From Theristus sp. LFF4_11 (lineage: Eukaryota; Nematoda; Chromadorea; Monhysterida; Xyalidae), in assembly GCA_030248135.1 (NCBI GenBank), contig JASANC010000155.1, positions 1-64,000 on the forward strand: a stretch of DNA of 64,000 bases, given 5' to 3'. The notes beneath the pieces are model-generated. The model was not told where the DNA came from, did no database searches, and saw only the letters and a list, made by a program, of their open reading frames with translations. Made by a program: the position numbers and the translations under genes. This document shows positions 34,301 through 43,688 of the stretch, one piece after another (the first letter of the stretch is position 1; each line of letters starts with the position of its first letter).

Positions 34301-37300
34301 TCTGCTTCATATCATAAATCATAATGGGAAACTAAAAAATGCATGCGGAAAATGGGAGTGCTCAATCAAACCTGAATCAACTCGGTAACCGTGTTTGAGT
34401 TTGATCACTGGAAGGTCACGTTAAAATTGTTGAGTGAGCATATCACAAAATCAATTGGCGACAATCATGAGAAATCAAAATGTCGCGCCGAAAACCTGAT
34501 TCCACAATTGAGACGCACCGATTGGTCTGACCAATTGTGGTAAAGTAAAAAAACCGCCCGCTTCAAATGTTGTTCAACAAACAACTGTGAATGATACACA
34601 CAATCTGTGAGTGCATGAGTCGAAACTTTTATTACCGTTCTGATTCTCGTTAACTCTAATGCGGCTTCGATAATAACAATAAAAAATGAATTCATGGAAG
34701 CTATTATCAGGCGAACCAAATCAATACAGCAACCAAGCAGCCATAAAAGGAACCTGACAATACAATGCTCTTTTCACTCGGACAATGCGCGCAGAAAAAA
34801 ACACAAAACACGCTCCTTTATTGCTGGTCTAGGCATTGTTATCAAAGCCTTTACGGCAGAATTGAGTGAGTGAATCTTCTAAAAAGGACGAATTACAGTG
34901 TCAAACACAGCGACAGAAGGAAACCTTTCCGCCGACAAGCCACAAAAAAACGCTGCTCAAAAAGCGCGCTGGTTCTTGAATTGAACAACATCTGCGGTAT
35001 AGTTTTTGTTCTGCGACTCAATGCGCTTGCAGACGTCGAACGGAAACTACTTTCACGCTTGATGCGGCACTTCAAAATTGCCCAAGTGACCCGGTGGAAT
35101 CTCAGAGACTCGGATCACCACATGACGATCACAGATTTTGAATTGCCGAAATCAAAATGCACGAAACTGCGTTCCGATCAATCCCACATATCCTACTAAG
35201 TTGCAGTGCCATAGGAAAAGATAACAGAATAAAGTGTACAAAAACGCTGCCACTTTCCGCATGCGCAGCTAATCAACAACAACATTGCCCCTTGCTCGCG
35301 TTGTCAATTTCAACGACATCCCCACCCTCCCAACTACTGACCGTTTTGCGACCGGCAGCACCAAAGACGGGCGTCGCTGATTGACTGTGTTCCTCCTGCT
35401 CAACATCGACGGTCGTCTCATCCTCCAGCTCATCGCCGTCGTCGATTTCGTCATCGGAATTCAGTCTGAAATGCAAAAAATCACTTTTAACCGAAATTAG
35501 GTGTACACTCAAGATGGACTGATTGCAATGCAGCCGAAATGGGCATTTTAGTTGCATTGAGACCAAGACACACGGTGGAGGAACGCAGGTATATGTAACC
35601 TTAGTACCAGAAAACCAATCACCAAACGCACCGCCAATCGAGCGATTCATTACACACGAGACAAAATTCTATTTCTAATCGAGATTTCTACTATATATCG
35701 AAATTGCTTCCTTTTGCTTATTGTCGTCGTGTCCGTGTCGCTGTTATTCGGATTATTAGTGGCACTTTCGACCAATCGAGATGATTTCGCTCGTTTCTTT
35801 GGGACACTTTTCGACGACGACGTCGCCTGTTGACCGCTGCTGCTGCTGCTGCTGCGGGTGAGTTTTTGGATCGCACCGCCGCCGCCGCCGCCGCCACGAC
35901 CGACGGAGCCGCGGTGATCCGGCACGAATGCGACGCTCGATGGACGCTTTCGAGTGTGCGACTGTTCCGGGAGGCCATGCGTTTCTGGCGGCACGGAGGG
36001 TGATTGACGTCGTGCTTTGTCTGCCGAAGCATCGGTTGACGACTTTGGAGCTCTCAAATGCGCCAACATTGGCGACGAATACGCCAGCTGGCGTGACAGT
36101 GCGGCAGCGGCCAACAGACGACGTCGGCGTCGGCCGTGCAACTGCTCAAACCTGCACACAATATTTCGAGTGATTGATTGATCGGGCAGCTGTTTTAATG
36201 CAATCTGGTAGGCTGGCTAGCTACATCATGGGCTCAGTTGGTATCAGCTTCCATCAGCTCATCGATCAACGCCGAGGCCGCACACTGCTCGCTCCACACT
36301 TCACATCAACGATCTGCACTCTGCAGCAGCCAATCGGCGTGCCAGATTTGAACTGAAAGCTGTTGCATGAAAAACGTGCCACAAATTCGTGCGTCTGGCT
36401 GACCATGAAACCAAAAATTGGTGAACCACCGCTATAGAGAGATTCGCGATGATGACAACTGAGCACGGAAACTAGAGTTCCAGATAACTAGCACCGCGTA
36501 ACGGCGGACATGCGGAACAGTGAGTCACACACACGCATCGTGGCCAAAATGGAGCACTCCAAAAGACTCAACCGTCGACCGCAACGACAACAACCAAAAC
36601 CAACAGAACAACACTTTTTCACGTTTCGAAGGCTGAGCGCCAACCTGATCAGTTTGTCGAGCTCGTACTCCTCCGGCTGCTCATCTTCGTAGCCGTCAAA
36701 CTGGACAGCACCAAGGCCCTCAGCAAGATCGAGCCACGTCAGGCGCGCCTCATAGAGCGCATCATCCTCGCTGTAGCGCGCCAAACAGCGGTCGCCAACA
36801 CGCCACGTCTGAAAAGCCGAACTGCTGGTCGTGTAGTACGGCATGGCAGAGTCCGAGCAAACCTGTCACTTTTGTTCGCAGGGTAAGAGGCGCGAGAGAA
36901 TTTGCAGTGGAAGCAAAAAAAACGGTATTGGTGCTTCGATCACAAGATCATTATCACCCGATTCGCAGAAGAATGCCGTTCTCGCCGCAACTCAATTCTA
37001 TGGGTTTCGTTCGAATTTCGCGCTTCCTACTCTGCGACAAAAAAAGTGACAGGTTTATTCGGACATACAATAGCGATGGCCTCGACAACAACCAGTTCAG
37101 CCTTCAGACTTAGTTTCAAGTTTTTTTTGCTTGAAGACCATCCGCCATTTTTTGTTGTTGTTGTTGTTGTGATTTTTAGGCGATGTTTTTAGCCAGGGCT
37201 AACCCAGAGAAGCGTACGGAACGCCATTGAGTAGGGCGCCCATCGACTTTTCTCTGTCATTAAAAAGTGCCTATACACCCTCGGCGGGGCTCGATCCCTC

Positions 37301-38538
37301 GAGCACACAGACTGTAGTCTAACGCACTACCACCAGGCCACGAGGGTGACAATTGTTTCACACGTTCATTTTTTTTGGTCTGATTGTGCACAGAACACAC
37401 AACACACACCACACAGTTAAAATCACAGACACCCACACAGGGTCGCCCCACTCGCAAAATTACACTGCACTGCAAGGTGTACGGTCTTCAGACAAGAACT
37501 TCACAGCAACATTAGCCCTCACTTACTACTCTCTATATGCGCACAATCAATCAACTAATTGGATAGTTCTGAAGTTGGCGCGCTACAGTTGGCATGCGGC
37601 GACTAGTCGACAAGCCAAAAGTTGGTAATCCGCAAAAAAACATCAAGAAAACCACAACCAACCGTCGATCGCTTCGATGTTCTCTTCTTCGCCGCCCTGT
37701 TCTTCCTCTGTTTCTTTCCGTTTTTCGCTGTTGCTTGCGCAGTTTTGCTTGTTTTCGCCATCTTTGTCGGCTGTTTACCGTCGATTGCACCGGCTGTAGC
37801 GTCCGTTTTTAGTGACTCCTCAACCGCTTCCTGAATTTTCTCTCTCTCAAAACTGTGCATTCGATGTTGTTCCATATCAAGAAAGCGTTTCGATTCTGCC
37901 GATGTGATTACATTTGAATATGAACCGAAATCTCAGGCAAGAAAAAATCATCCAAATGTGCGTCCATGTCAAGTTTGACCATTGCGAAGAATGAAAAAAA
38001 CCAATGCAGCGCATCAGCGTCCAAGCCGTGCCTTGTTGAGCACTTACTCGACGTACACAAAATCAGAGCAACCGTCTTTTCCAGCGGTCGCAGTTGAGAT
38101 CCACAAGAAAACAAAACAATCTCAACTCAACGCACGTAAGTCAAGCTGACGGCGCGATCATAGGCCTCGATCAGGGCAGTGTCGTCCCAGACGTCGTCGT
38201 CGCGCTCATTCGGATCACCCTGGAAATGAATTGAATTGCAAAAAAACAGGAATCGCTTGCAACAAAGAGGAAAAATAATTTGTCACAAAAGTATAGGGAA
38301 TCAGCTGACTGGTTGGTATTACGGCATGCGTGCGTTCTGGTGCAGGCATTGATGTGGGGGCGGAGTTTGATTTGCACAGAAACAATGCATACCGTAATAC
38401 CAACCAATCAGCCGATTCCCTGTAATTTAGAGTTCGACTGCATCAACTGGAACTAAAACGCATCAGACAACGAATGCCTACCTTTCTCCAAACGACTCCG
38501 CCAATCTCCTCCACCGAAACGTCGCTGACCTCGCCCAT
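31368..38538 (-). CDS. SMN: Survival motor neuron protein (SMN), with C-terminal extension
   Basis: Core subunit of the complex that loads Sm rings on spliceosomal snRNAs. Exons: 38538-38482, 38219-38132, 37895-37663, 36808-36645, 36151 to about 35708 (or 35663), 35465-35342, 32449-32357, 32144-31986, 31520-31368; about 504 aa against 294 in human. The Gemin2-binding helix DDDVWDDTALIEAYDRAVSL is near residues 25-45. A Lys-rich linker (KKQRKNRAAKKRTSKRS) follows. The Tudor domain is near residues 127-181 (WRVGDRCLARYSEDDALYEA, FDGYEDEQPEEYELDKL). A long Ser/Gly/acidic insert follows. Then come a proline run (LPVVPPPPPPPMF) and the YG box (MLMSWYMNGYHTGYYQ, near 437-453), the oligomerisation motif. 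An extra 50-residue Gln/Lys-rich tail lies after the YG box. The exon 5 donor is unclear: phase needs GC at 35706-35707 or a weak GT at 35661-35662. Identification is firm. Confidence 0.93.
32513..32745 (+). mobile_element. MITE family M2 (TGACGTCA), copy 1
   Basis: About 233 bp, from TATTGTGGATTTATTCAAAC to GACACGTTTAAAAAAATA. The inverted ends share AAACGTGTCC and TGACGTCAT. The core (GACTGATTCGACATTCACC, CGGCTAAACGGAAAGTCTGG) is nearly identical to the copies at 39748 and 60842. Confidence 0.85.
32915..33259 (-). CDS. Orphan ORF in SMN intron 6, possible small membrane protein or exon
   Basis: Not recognised. It is a 114-codon open frame with GC-rich, exon-like composition in an AT-rich intron. 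The middle reads CVICTCKLAERSLICRG, VGIPWHNYTNHFFTTVTYVG and CLTQAERDVLRRKFLGALRF. The end (LLLCCVLVLGIWIIITCFF, then stop) is hydrophobic enough for a single membrane anchor. Its first codons overlap the M5 palindrome, so the true start is more likely the MM pair at about residue 16-17. A GTAATG after NGGVR could instead be a splice donor, which would make this an internal exon and the hydrophobic tail intron. Could be a nested gene, an alternative SMN exon, or a transposon remnant. Confidence 0.3.
   Translation of the reverse strand: MNAACAAHRVHSRRANMMQIVQRALCVICTCKLAERSLICRGSVGIPWHNYTNHFFTTVTYVGCLTQAERDVLRRKFLGALRFVEQCNGGVRVMRLLLCCVLVLGIWIIITCFF
33251..33331. mobile_element. Small palindromic element M5, full copy
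   Basis: About 80 bp that folds on itself: GGCATTCATGAAGCAGCATT-TAGTGA against TCACTAAAAACTGCTTAATGGCC, with TAGCTACGCG-type sequence at the loop side. One arm recurs at 23563-23612. Confidence 0.6.
35008..35185. mobile_element. MITE family M4, copy 2
   Basis: Starts TGTTCTGCGACTCAATGCGC like copy 1, then ACTTCAAAATTGCCCAAGTG, AATCTCAGAGACTCGG and the inverted ATTTTGAATTGCCG. The right terminal repeat is not clear. Confidence 0.6.
36809..37662 (-). other. SMN intron 3
   Basis: 0.85 kb intron containing SINE copy B. A (TTG)n stretch sits at about 37156-37170. Nothing else seen. Confidence 0.6.
37220..37350 (-). mobile_element. tRNA-derived SINE, copy B
   Basis: On the minus strand the head begins CCCTCGTGGCCTGGTGGTAG and ends GCCGAGGG, so the CCCTCG/CGAGGG acceptor stem is intact. 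The B box is GGATCGAGCCC. The tail GTGTATAGGCAC ... ATGACAGAG ... TCGATGGGCG matches copy A. The anticodon-arm region (AGACTACAGTCT) is a perfect small palindrome and does not fold as a normal seven-base loop, so it is not called as a tRNA gene. It lies in SMN intron 3. Confidence 0.8.
38290..38441. mobile_element. MITE family M1, copy 4
   Basis: GTATAGGGAATCAGCTGACT-GGTTGGTATTACGG on the left faces CCGTAATACCAACCAATCAG and AGTTCGACTG on the right. The interior GGGGGCGGAGTTTGATTTGC is the complement of that in copy 2. It fills 152 bp of the 262-bp first SMN intron. Confidence 0.78.
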
Positions 38539-39555
38539 TTTTTTGAAACGTACGAAAACGTTTCGGTTAGCTGAAAATCAAACGCGTTGGAACTCGTTTT
38601 CACGTGACAAAAATGGGTATGGGACAGTCTGCAATACGAACACGAATAAAAACCACAGATAGATAGCTGCTGACTGCTGCTGGCAGAACAGACAGTGCGA
38701 TTGTCTTCACAGACGCCATACATTAATTGGAATTGAAAATCAGACTAATATTTAAGCAAAATTTTATTCAAAAGTATGTTGACAAAATTGGAGCCACACC
38801 ACACAAGTTATAAATGATGTGCATACTATTGACAGTCAGTTTAAAAAAAACATAGCGAACACACAAACTCCGATCACACATTCAATATTTTTTCTCTGCA
38901 AAATCAAACAATAAATGTTGAGAAACAAGACAAAAAACCAAGACTAGCTGGTTGGGTTCACCAACGTGGCAATGGCAAACAGATTTGCGTCAGAGATCAA
39001 AACTCAACTGCGTACACCAGATAGAAGGGTGCCATGCAATGGAACTGTTTGCTACGGTACTGCTACACGGTGCGGTCCTTGAAGGTTGGTTGGTGCAAGC
39101 AGCCTCTGCCTGTGCCACACCTTCGTACGGGGATGGGCATATGGCTATTTGCCAATCTACTTTTTTCTGTCATTTCCTGGACAAAATTGAGCAAATAAAA
39201 CAATCACTGGAAAAAGACACGAAAATGGCAAAACAATGACAGTCTGAAAAGTTGAAAACACCACAAGAAGGCATCGATTTCGGTGAATTGCGATGCTCAG
39301 CAAATTCCGTTACACTTTTAGATTGAAAAACTCAATTTGTGAGTCGGTTTGAACTTTTAACAATACTAAAAAGTCCTGAAAAAAAGCACGCGACACAAAA
39401 ATGGCACCTTCTCGCACCTTTCTGACAAAGATTTAACGATCAAAGAGCGTCCACCAAAAGAAAAGGAAAAACAACACGACAAAACCACTCGTGATTCCAA
39501 CTGCGAGTCCGGTAAATAAACAAGAATCCGACTATATTCAGAAAAACGCTGCTCC

Positions 39556-41028
39556 TCAAGAAGCGGCTCGATCATTCTCCGCTCCAAACGAGAACACCGC
39601 GTAAAACGCGCACAGCGCCGCGAATGGAATCGCCAGGCGGCCGGCGGTTTGATCGATTTTGCCGAAAAGATACGCGGTCGCCGTCGCCGCCGCCGTCGTG
39701 CACAACGCTGAGGCGCTCATCTGCAGCAGAAACAGCTTCTTTATTATGGCATATTTTTTTAAACGTGTCCCACTGAAATGACGTCATGTGCCGCAAAACA
39801 TGCGCTTGTTGTTCACAGCAAACCAGACTTTCCGTTTAGCCGATTTGTTCCCGTACACAAATGGTGAATGTCGAATCAGTCACACCAAACTGACATTTTA
39901 GTGTCTGTACTTTGACAAATGGGCGTTTTTAAAGCAAATGACGTCATTTTAGTCGGGACACGTTTGAATAAATCCACAATACTTATGAAGTCTACATGCA
40001 TCTACATGATCACATCAGCGCAGTTTTGTTTTCTGTCACTCAACGCGTCAAACTTGCGAATCGCATCCGAGAACATGTCGTTTCGCTGAAACAGCGACTT
40101 CGCCGGATTGGTTTGTCGACCCAAAAATGGGAATAATACCGGCAACCGACGCACCCAGCGAAGGTTTTGTCTGGAGATCGCAGGGAGGCACGAGAGCGAG
40201 GCGAGATGCGTCGCTCCATAGACGGCCAACGCCGTTTTCACGTCGCTGTTTTCCAAACCTGGAACAAACGAGAGATAACAGTCAGCGGCCAGCGCACAGT
40301 TTGGTGATATACAATGGCGACTTTTAGCGAGGTCCGGAAAGGTCTGAGATCCTTAATGAAAGACGGACGAAGCCGAATAAGACCTCAATGGTTTTCCTAA
40401 TTTATTTGACGCGTCGCTCTTATGACGACTTTAAAATTTAATCTTAATTCAAATTGAATTCAATTCAAGTTAAACTCAACACTTCAATAGCGATGACACA
40501 GGACTTAATTTGACAATATCAACCAATGGATAAGGTGAGTCACATGCACTTTTGCGACGTTCTCAGATAAAAAAACACCATCAAGCAAAATCAACTCAAA
40601 CACAACACCATTGTTCGACAACATCAACAAAACCTTTTTCGTAAATCAGATAAGAAGCATAGCCGAACGGCAACGTGACGGCGACGTCGGCGACCGAATA
40701 AAGCAGCAGATTCTGCGGCGCCCAGCTCGGTTTTTTGATGCGCTTCAAAAACAACTTTGATCTATCTGTGTTTGACAACTTGTTACCCCAGTTAGAAGCA
40801 AAACAAACTGACCGACACGACGGACGACAATGAAAAAACGCAAAAATCAGAAGCTGAAATTGACATAAAAAGAAAACAACGCAAGCAAACTGAAGCCACA
40901 ATCAATCTCACCTTCCAGAAACTCGATTCTTCTTCCGACTCAAGTGCCAGCCAGCCTCCGAATCCAGCGACGACACATGGCGTCAGCGTGAACGCAGCCG
41001 CCGTCGCAAGCTCTTTCGATTCCGGCAT
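39556..41028 (-). CDS. TSPO: Translocator protein TSPO (peripheral benzodiazepine receptor family)
   Basis: TspO/MBR family five-helix membrane protein, in animals on the outer mitochondrial membrane, binding porphyrin and cholesterol-type ligands. Exons: 41028-40912, 40742-40634, 40258-40155, 39720-39556; phases close at about 164 aa, near the family's 160-170. Helix 1 is AAAFTLTPCVVAGFGGWLA. The family hallmark KKPSWAPQNLLLYSVADV is followed by FGYASYLIYEKG. ALAVYGATHLASL starts helix 3, but the usual NWAWxPIFFG is degenerate here (SLSCLPAISRQNLRW). MSASALCTTAAATATAYLFG and QTAGRLAIPFAALCAFYAVF are helices 4 and 5. The last exon could begin 18 bases earlier (KLFLLQ), using an AAAG acceptor; TTTCTGCTGCAG is the better site. 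Identification is good; the divergent helix 3 is the weak point. Confidence 0.85.
39748..39986 (-). mobile_element. MITE family M2 (TGACGTCA), copy 2
   Basis: Inverted relative to copy 1 and about 90 percent alike by eye. One end lies only about 28 bp upstream of the last TSPO exon. Confidence 0.85.
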
Positions 41029-41221
41029 TGTTCGAAAAAGTGAGTTTTCCTTTGTTTTGCTCCTTCCTGAAATCCTTACCCTTTTTATTGATTTTAACAT
41101 CACCATGCACGAACGCACCCCACCCCAGAGCCCAGACGCCAACAGTTTGTTGGGCCCCACATAATCAAAAAACATCATCATGTATAGTTCAGCTTCAGCC
41201 AGCCCCCCCAGACAGTAAATC

Positions 41222-42294
41222 GGGGAAGGTCAATCGGGCTGCAATCCGGCCAGTACGGTCACTTCGGTGCCGTCAATTCAGAACGATCATTCCATTGACG
41301 GTCAATCAAGTAACGGTCAATGTGGTGCGGTCATTACGGTGACGGTCAATCAAGTGACGGTCAATGTGGTGCGGCCATTACAATGACGGTCAATCAAGTG
41401 ACGGTCAATGTGGTGCGGCCATTACAATGACGGTCAATCAAGTGACGGTCAATGTGGTGCGGTCATTACGGTGACGGTCAATCAAGTGACGGTCGATGTG
41501 GTTCGGTCATTCCGGTGACTGTCAATCCGGTCTGGTCATATCTGTGACGGTCAATCGGGTGACGGTCAATGTAATGCGGTCATTCCGGTGACAGTCAATT
41601 GGGTGACTGTCAATCCGGTCCGGTCATATCTGTGACGGTCAATCGGGTGACGGTCAATGTAATGCGGTCATTCCGGTGACAGTCAATTGGGTGACTGTCA
41701 ATCCGGTCTGGTCATATCTGTGACGGTCAATCGGGTGACGGTCAATGTAATGCGGTCATTCCGGTGACAGTCAATTGGGTGACTGTCAATCCGGTCCGGT
41801 CATATCTGTGACGGTCAATCGGGTGACGGTCAATGTAATGCGGTCATTCCGGTGACAGTCAATTTGGTGACTGTCAATCCGGTCTGGTCATATCTGTGAC
41901 GGTCAATCGGGTGACGGTCAATGTAATGCGGTCATTCCGGTGACAGTCAATTGGGTGACTGTCAATCCGGTCTGGTCATATCTGTGACGGTCAATCGGGT
42001 GACGGTCAATGTAATGCGGTCATTCCGGTGACAGTCAATTGGGTGACTGTCAATCCGGTCTGGTCATATCTGTGACGGTCAATCGGGTGACGGTCAATGT
42101 AATGCGGTCATTCCGGTGACAGTCAATTGGGTGACTGTCAATCCGGTCTGGTCATATCTGTGACGGTCAATCGGGTGACGGTCAATGTAATGCGGTCATT
42201 CCGGTGACAGTCAATTGGGTGACTGTCAATCCGGTCCGGTCATATCTGTGACGGTCAATTGGGTGACGGTCAATGTAGTGCGGCGGTGCGGTCC
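41222..42294. repeat. Minisatellite with 88-bp higher-order repeat, left block
   Basis: Built of 14-15 bp monomers of the type TCAATCGGGTGACGG, TCATTCCGGTGACAG and TCAATTGGGTGACTG. From 41534 to 42238 six monomers (15+15+14+15+15+14) form an exact 88-bp unit; the marker GGTCATATCTGTGACGG recurs at 41534, 41622 and each 88 bp to 42238. The left 300 bp is more irregular. It begins about 190 bp upstream of the TSPO start codon. Confidence 0.95.
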
Positions 42295-43070
42295 TAGGGT
42301 TGGCAAAATACCGTTTTTTTCCAATCGTGGTGAAAAACCTGTATTTTTACCGGTAAAATTACGGTAATTTTACCGAAAAACAACGAAAGCCAAAAAGTTG
42401 TAAAAACCCACATATCTTTCGCAGCCGACTTTAAACTTGAACCAAGATTTGTGAAACAACTTTCAGAATGCTTTGTTCAAAATATTGTGCACCAACAAAG
42501 AAAATAAATTATGTTTGGACTTGAAACCCAAAAGGTCAGCAATAAATCGAACATTATCTTTTGCTCAATCGTTTATATTCCACCAATTACACAGGAAAAA
42601 CCCCAGCGTTTTCACGGGACAGTCTTTGGTCACAATAGACGAACACAATTTGCTGCAATAACGCACTTAAACCGAATTTAGAGTCAGTTCAGATCAAAAA
42701 GAAAACAAATCAGTAATTGTGTAAGAAAGACAATTTTGAGCGACATTTAGAATTTTTGAAATTTTCAGCTCAGCTCGGCAGCTCCAGCCGATTCTTGCAC
42801 CTCGCTTAACAGTTCTTTCAAAACATCAGTGTCAATTTCGTCATCATATTTTTCTTGGTCACAGATTTTCTCATTTTCTCATCAAAAATGATATGAAAAC
42901 TCAGGGCCCGAAATTGAAAAAAACGGAAAAATACGAAAAAACGGAAAAATACAGAAACGGTCTTTTTCCCGTTTTTTTCAAGGCACCAATTTTTGCCCTG
43001 GTAAAAAACGCGTATAAATACGTGTTTTTTTACCGGTAAAAAAACCGGTATTTTTACCATGCCAACCATA
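42295..43070. mobile_element. Inverted-repeat element inserted in the minisatellite
   Basis: Ends are TAGGGTTGGCAAAATACCG and, inverted, TATGGTTGGCATGGTAAAAA-TACCG. The GGTTGGCA terminus resembles hAT-type ends. No clear 8-bp target duplication was seen, but the repetitive target obscures it. Inside are ACCGGTAAAA motifs and, on the minus strand, a short acidic reading frame (YDDEIDTDVLKELLSEVQES) before a stop, perhaps a transposase remnant. Confidence 0.6.
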
Positions 43071-43436
43071 CCAGTGACAGTCAATTGAGGGACTGTCAAT
43101 CCGGTCCGGTCAATTCTGTGACGGTCAATCAAGTGACGGTCGATGTGGTGCGGTCATTCCGGTGACAGTCAATTGGGTGATTGTGAATCCGGTCCGGTCA
43201 TTTCTGTGACGGTCAATCAGGTGACGGTCAATGTGGTACGGTCATTCCGGTGACAGTCAATTGGGTGACTGTGAATCCGGTCCGGTCATTTCTGTGACGT
43301 TCAATCAGGTGACGGTCAATGTGGTACGGTCCTTCCGGTGACAGTCAATTGGGTGACTGTGAATCCGGTCCGGTAATTTCTGTGACAGTCAATCGACTGT
43401 GAGTCCGGTCCGGTCGTTCCGGTGACGGTGATGGGG
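43071..43436. repeat. Minisatellite, right block
   Basis: The same monomers as the left block resume after the insertion (GTGACAGTCAATTG, GGTGACGGTCAATGTGG) but with TCATTTCTGTGACGG variants and looser periodicity. Confidence 0.9.
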
Positions 43437-43475
43437 GTACATTCGTCATTTGATGCTGAACAATGTTTCGATTGA

Positions 43476-43688
43476 ATGTACATTTGTCCCAATCACACGT
43501 GTCACAAAAAGTACGACCGTTTTAAGATTTGCTTTCAATGTCATGCAATACATTACGGGGATAACCGAATTCAAAGTACATCGCATATGGTGTTCGCTAT
43601 CGCTGTTACAGTCAATCTCGAAATTACTGGAAAACACCCGATGGATCAACCAACTGTACCTGCTTGTTCGTTTCGCAGATCAAGCTAA
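43476..43688 (+). pseudogene. Fragment like the RPA70 C-terminal zinc-ribbon OB domain
   Basis: A 70-codon frame with CPNHTCHKKYDRFKICFQC, that is C-P-x3-C-x-K-K ... C-x2-C, followed by SHMVFAIAVTVNLEITGK. This has the order and spacing of the zinc ribbon and following strand in the large subunit of replication protein A and related single-strand DNA-binding OB folds, also found in some Helitron-encoded proteins. A stop codon lies directly before the ATG, no acceptor is evident upstream and the frame ends after 70 residues, so it is probably a relic or a transposon fragment. Whether transcribed is unknown. Confidence 0.4.

Larger units (their letters stand above)
32450..35341 (-). other. SMN intron 6
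   Basis: 2.9 kb intron that contains the M2 element at 32513, the orphan ORF at 32915-33259, the M5 palindrome at 33251 and the M4 element at 35008. Between about 33400 and 34990 I see only AT-rich sequence. Confidence 0.6.

Noticed and set aside
30116..41028. Operon of TSPO, SMN and taxilin
   Set aside because: Same strand, but gaps of about 0.8-1.0 kb and no trans-splice leader evidence; simple tandem genes are enough.
42818..43132. Intact transposase gene in the inserted element
   Set aside because: Only short frames with stops; no catalytic motif seen.
41222..43436. CRISPR-like array
   Set aside because: Direct tandem repeats with no unique spacers, in a eukaryotic genome.
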